From: Zoroaster sp. YZ-2022
Lineage: Eukaryota > Echinodermata > Asteroidea > Forcipulatida > Zoroasteridae
DNA: 64,000 nucleotides
Direction: 5' to 3'
Assembly (NCBI GenBank): GCA_029582265.1
Contig: CM055823.1
Coordinates: forward strand, 3,162,001-3,226,000
Below, one piece after another: positions 61,593-64,000 of the stretch; within the stretch, counting starts at the first letter, position 1, and every line of letters starts with the position of its first letter. The position numbers were made by a program, and so were the translations under genes. The notes below the pieces were generated by a model. The model was not told the DNA's origin. It did not search any database and saw only the letters and a list, made by a program, of their open reading frames with translations.

Positions 61593-61675
61593 TCTTTCTG
61601 TCTGAGGTGCTATGTAAGTACGAGCATTAATCTTTCTGTCTGAGGTGCTATGTAAGTACGAGCATTAATTTCCCA
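61593..61675. repeat. Direct repeat, about 38 bp, two copies
   Basis: CTTTCTGTCTGAGGTGCTAT and the following TAAGTACGAGCATTAAT occur twice in immediate succession. Confidence 0.9.
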
Positions 61676-61892
61676 ACTGTAAAGGTCCAACTTGATCATG
61701 AGACGAACGTTCTACATTAGAAATAGAATGAAAACGAAATAAATGGATTTTAGCCAATATTTTCTTGTTAAATGAAGTAAGCTGAAGTTTAAGCTCGTAA
61801 CCGGTAAATGTCTAAAAGCAGCAGCGGCGCTACGGGAGTGGGGGGGGGGGGGGGGCAAGGGGAAATAGCACCAGTTACTTTCTTTGCCCCCC

Positions 61893-64000
61893 CCCCCGAA
61901 TTCTACCCCACAAATTTTCCTTTGAAAGATGATAGAGGACACACTTAATGAGAGGAAAGTGTAGTCCTGTGAGGATTGGAAATGATATTTTGGGAGATTT
62001 TGCTTCCCTCCTGTTTGTTGACAAATTATCAAAATTTATTTAACTTGGGCGAAAAAGCAAAACAGAAACATCTTAATATGCTGACTAATGTTTAAAGCGA
62101 AGGTGCAGTATTGATCATGACCACATTATTATCTGAAAGCTAACTTGATGTGAAGTAGGTAAATGTACTGAAAAACAATGGAGTAAAAACCTAACAGATA
62201 TATAACAGTTTTGTTCTTTTCTCAACGTGGGAACCTATTGTGATGAAACTTTCTCAGGTTAGTTTTATGATTTATGATATTTCTTGAAAACTGGAGGATT
62301 GGAATTACCAATGTTGTACCTTCCCTTTAACTTGATAATATATCTCAAACTTACCACTAAGTTTCACAGAAATCCCTCAAGTGGATACATCCTGTAGCAT
62401 GCTACACCGTTGAAGCTATCATGTTATTCTCACAACCCAGCCAGACTAATCTGTTGAAAGATTACAAAATCAATTTAACTACATCGTTTAGATTCAACTT
62501 CAAGCAAAAAATGCGATGTTTACAAATGTACACGAAAAATAAGTTCACTCAACGTTTTTTATAAATTACAAAACTTTAAAAATTGGACCTTCCATTTCCA
62601 CAATATTTGGCCGGTCTTTTTTATTTCACAGAGTGCATTCAGTGGGCCAGCAATTACTATATCACGATTCTCAGGAAAAAAATCAACCGATACATTTTTT
62701 AAAACTTAACCAGAATTTTTGGAAGATGTTTTGTGACAGGCATGGATTTTTTTAAATGTACTTTTCTCTAAATCCAAATTGCCATATTTTGCTTTTTTGG
62801 ATTATTTTCAGTACTAAATATACAGAAAAACCGGAAGTGGTCTCGAGACCAGTCTTGAGATATACAACACTGGTTTAAGGATGTCATACATGTATGCTTG
62901 AATTACAAAGGGGTAGAATGTCGTATCCAACCGCCACTTTTTCTCATTCAATATAACCAATATTCAATAATGTAATATTCCCTAAGGTAGAGAACATTTG
63001 GATGATGGACATAAAATTATTCCAGGATATTTATTTCATGAAAAATCAGGCAATTTTGGTATATGAAGACTTCCTCATACATGTCAGTCAGATTGTGTCA
63101 ACGTTAATAAAATTCTACTTTTAAAGGGAATGATTTTTAGAAGGGAAATAAAAGTGGATTTTAAAAATGGATTTTGCTTTCTGTACACCAAAAATCGATA
63201 GAATCTTTTTTTTTTAAACTAGTTTATGGTTGGATACGACATTCTTTCTCATCGTGGTCAGGAGTGTCAGTACCAACATAGCTGATGCCAGAGACAGACA
63301 ATAAAATGGCTGCCATATAATGACAGTACTGTAGTGTAGGCTCCAACTTAAATGCCTACACGGGCGCCATGAAGTTAAAATAATACTTTGTAAAGAATGA
63401 TGAATATAACTGCCACTTTTCTATCAGAATATGACAAATAACGAAATATCAGACTGTCCTTTAAAAGACGAAAGAGGACATACTTAAGAGAAAAAATGTA
63501 TGCACATCCTGTGAGCCGTTTGCCGTTTTGTACACATGCTAGACATTGTGCACATGTGGCGGGTGGGTTTGACATTCTTTCCAATAATTAATACGTTACG
63601 TTTGTCTGTAAAAGGTTAACGTTTTTGTAGAAAATGGTATGATACTGATACAGTGATAGTAAAACCTTTCAAATTCAGTACACCAACGGCGATACACTAT
63701 ATTACACTACATGGCCACGATACTAGATGGCGAATAACGGTTCTCGCATGTCGGAGAACCAAATTCGTGCAACGGCCAACATTTTAAAATTCGATTGATA
63801 ATTTCCCCCAATTTTAAAAACTAATTAAGTATGAATACTTACCTAATAGATACTTTAGGTGAGGATGGTTTTTGTAGACTTATTAGCTCGATGTTTGTCG
63901 ATTGATAATATTGACAAATCCGTCCACTCGTGTGTCTGTTCTGCACTTCATCAGAGCGCCAACTTTAATTTGAACAATGTGGAGTTGTAGTCGGGTGACC
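61893..64000. repeat. Long dispersed repeat, copy 2 (partner 7170-10350)
   Basis: It begins abruptly after a poly-G/poly-C stretch (61841-61899) at TTCTACCCCACAAATTTTCC. It follows copy 1 to about 63480, then jumps to the part equivalent to 9880 onward, and runs off the window. It lacks the left inverted arm and about 1.15 kb of copy 1. Confidence 0.8.

Overview
The window is low-GC, repeat-packed animal nuclear DNA: spliced genes, NACHT-LRR (NLR) immune-receptor genes, tRNA-derived SINEs, an L2-like LINE 3' end, and many short TIR elements. I infer a marine invertebrate, most likely a non-vertebrate deuterostome (echinoderm or hemichordate, where NLR families are expanded). The species is not readable from the sequence. 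Two gaps of exactly 500 N suggest scaffolded contigs. The sequence before the second gap looks poorly polished.

Layout. At 0-4.5 kb (+ strand) are two exons of a cysteine-rich, probably secreted or extracellular protein, separated by a 49-bp minisatellite. From 5 to 18 kb there are only mobile elements: a fold-back element, MITEs, a LINE remnant with an (AAT)n tail, and SINEs. From 18.5 to 27.2 kb (- strand) lies an apparently intact gene, called NLR1 here. I infer a TATA/CCAAT promoter and a 5' exon at about 27.2 kb, a start codon at 25,863, ten short exons that are all phase 1-1 (eight of them in a recent 1,002-bp-offset tandem duplication), and one large terminal exon encoding NACHT plus LRRs. 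From 27.8 to 29.6 kb a 28-bp satellite sits inside a TIR-flanked element. From 32 to 42 kb are diverged paralogous segments whose differences include transposon-filled and empty sites, and a ruined C2H2 zinc-finger gene.

From 44.7 to 52.2 kb (- strand) lies a second NLR locus (NLR2), now a pseudogene. Its NACHT exon is split by a 1,380-bp hAT-like element with a target-site duplication, carries a nonsense codon, and decays into a 39-bp minisatellite that itself resembles NLR coding DNA. Its upstream exons encode, across a splice junction, a transmembrane helix followed by a basic stop-transfer stretch. The ancestral product was therefore probably a membrane-anchored NACHT protein. This is the most unusual architecture in the window. 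Minisatellites of 62, 79, 22 and 36 bp occupy the introns of the two NLR genes.

From 52 to 64 kb there are MITEs, a second SINE type, a few unassigned exon-like ORFs, and a second copy of the repeat found at 7-10 kb.

All splice models come from consensus sites and phase logic, without transcript evidence.
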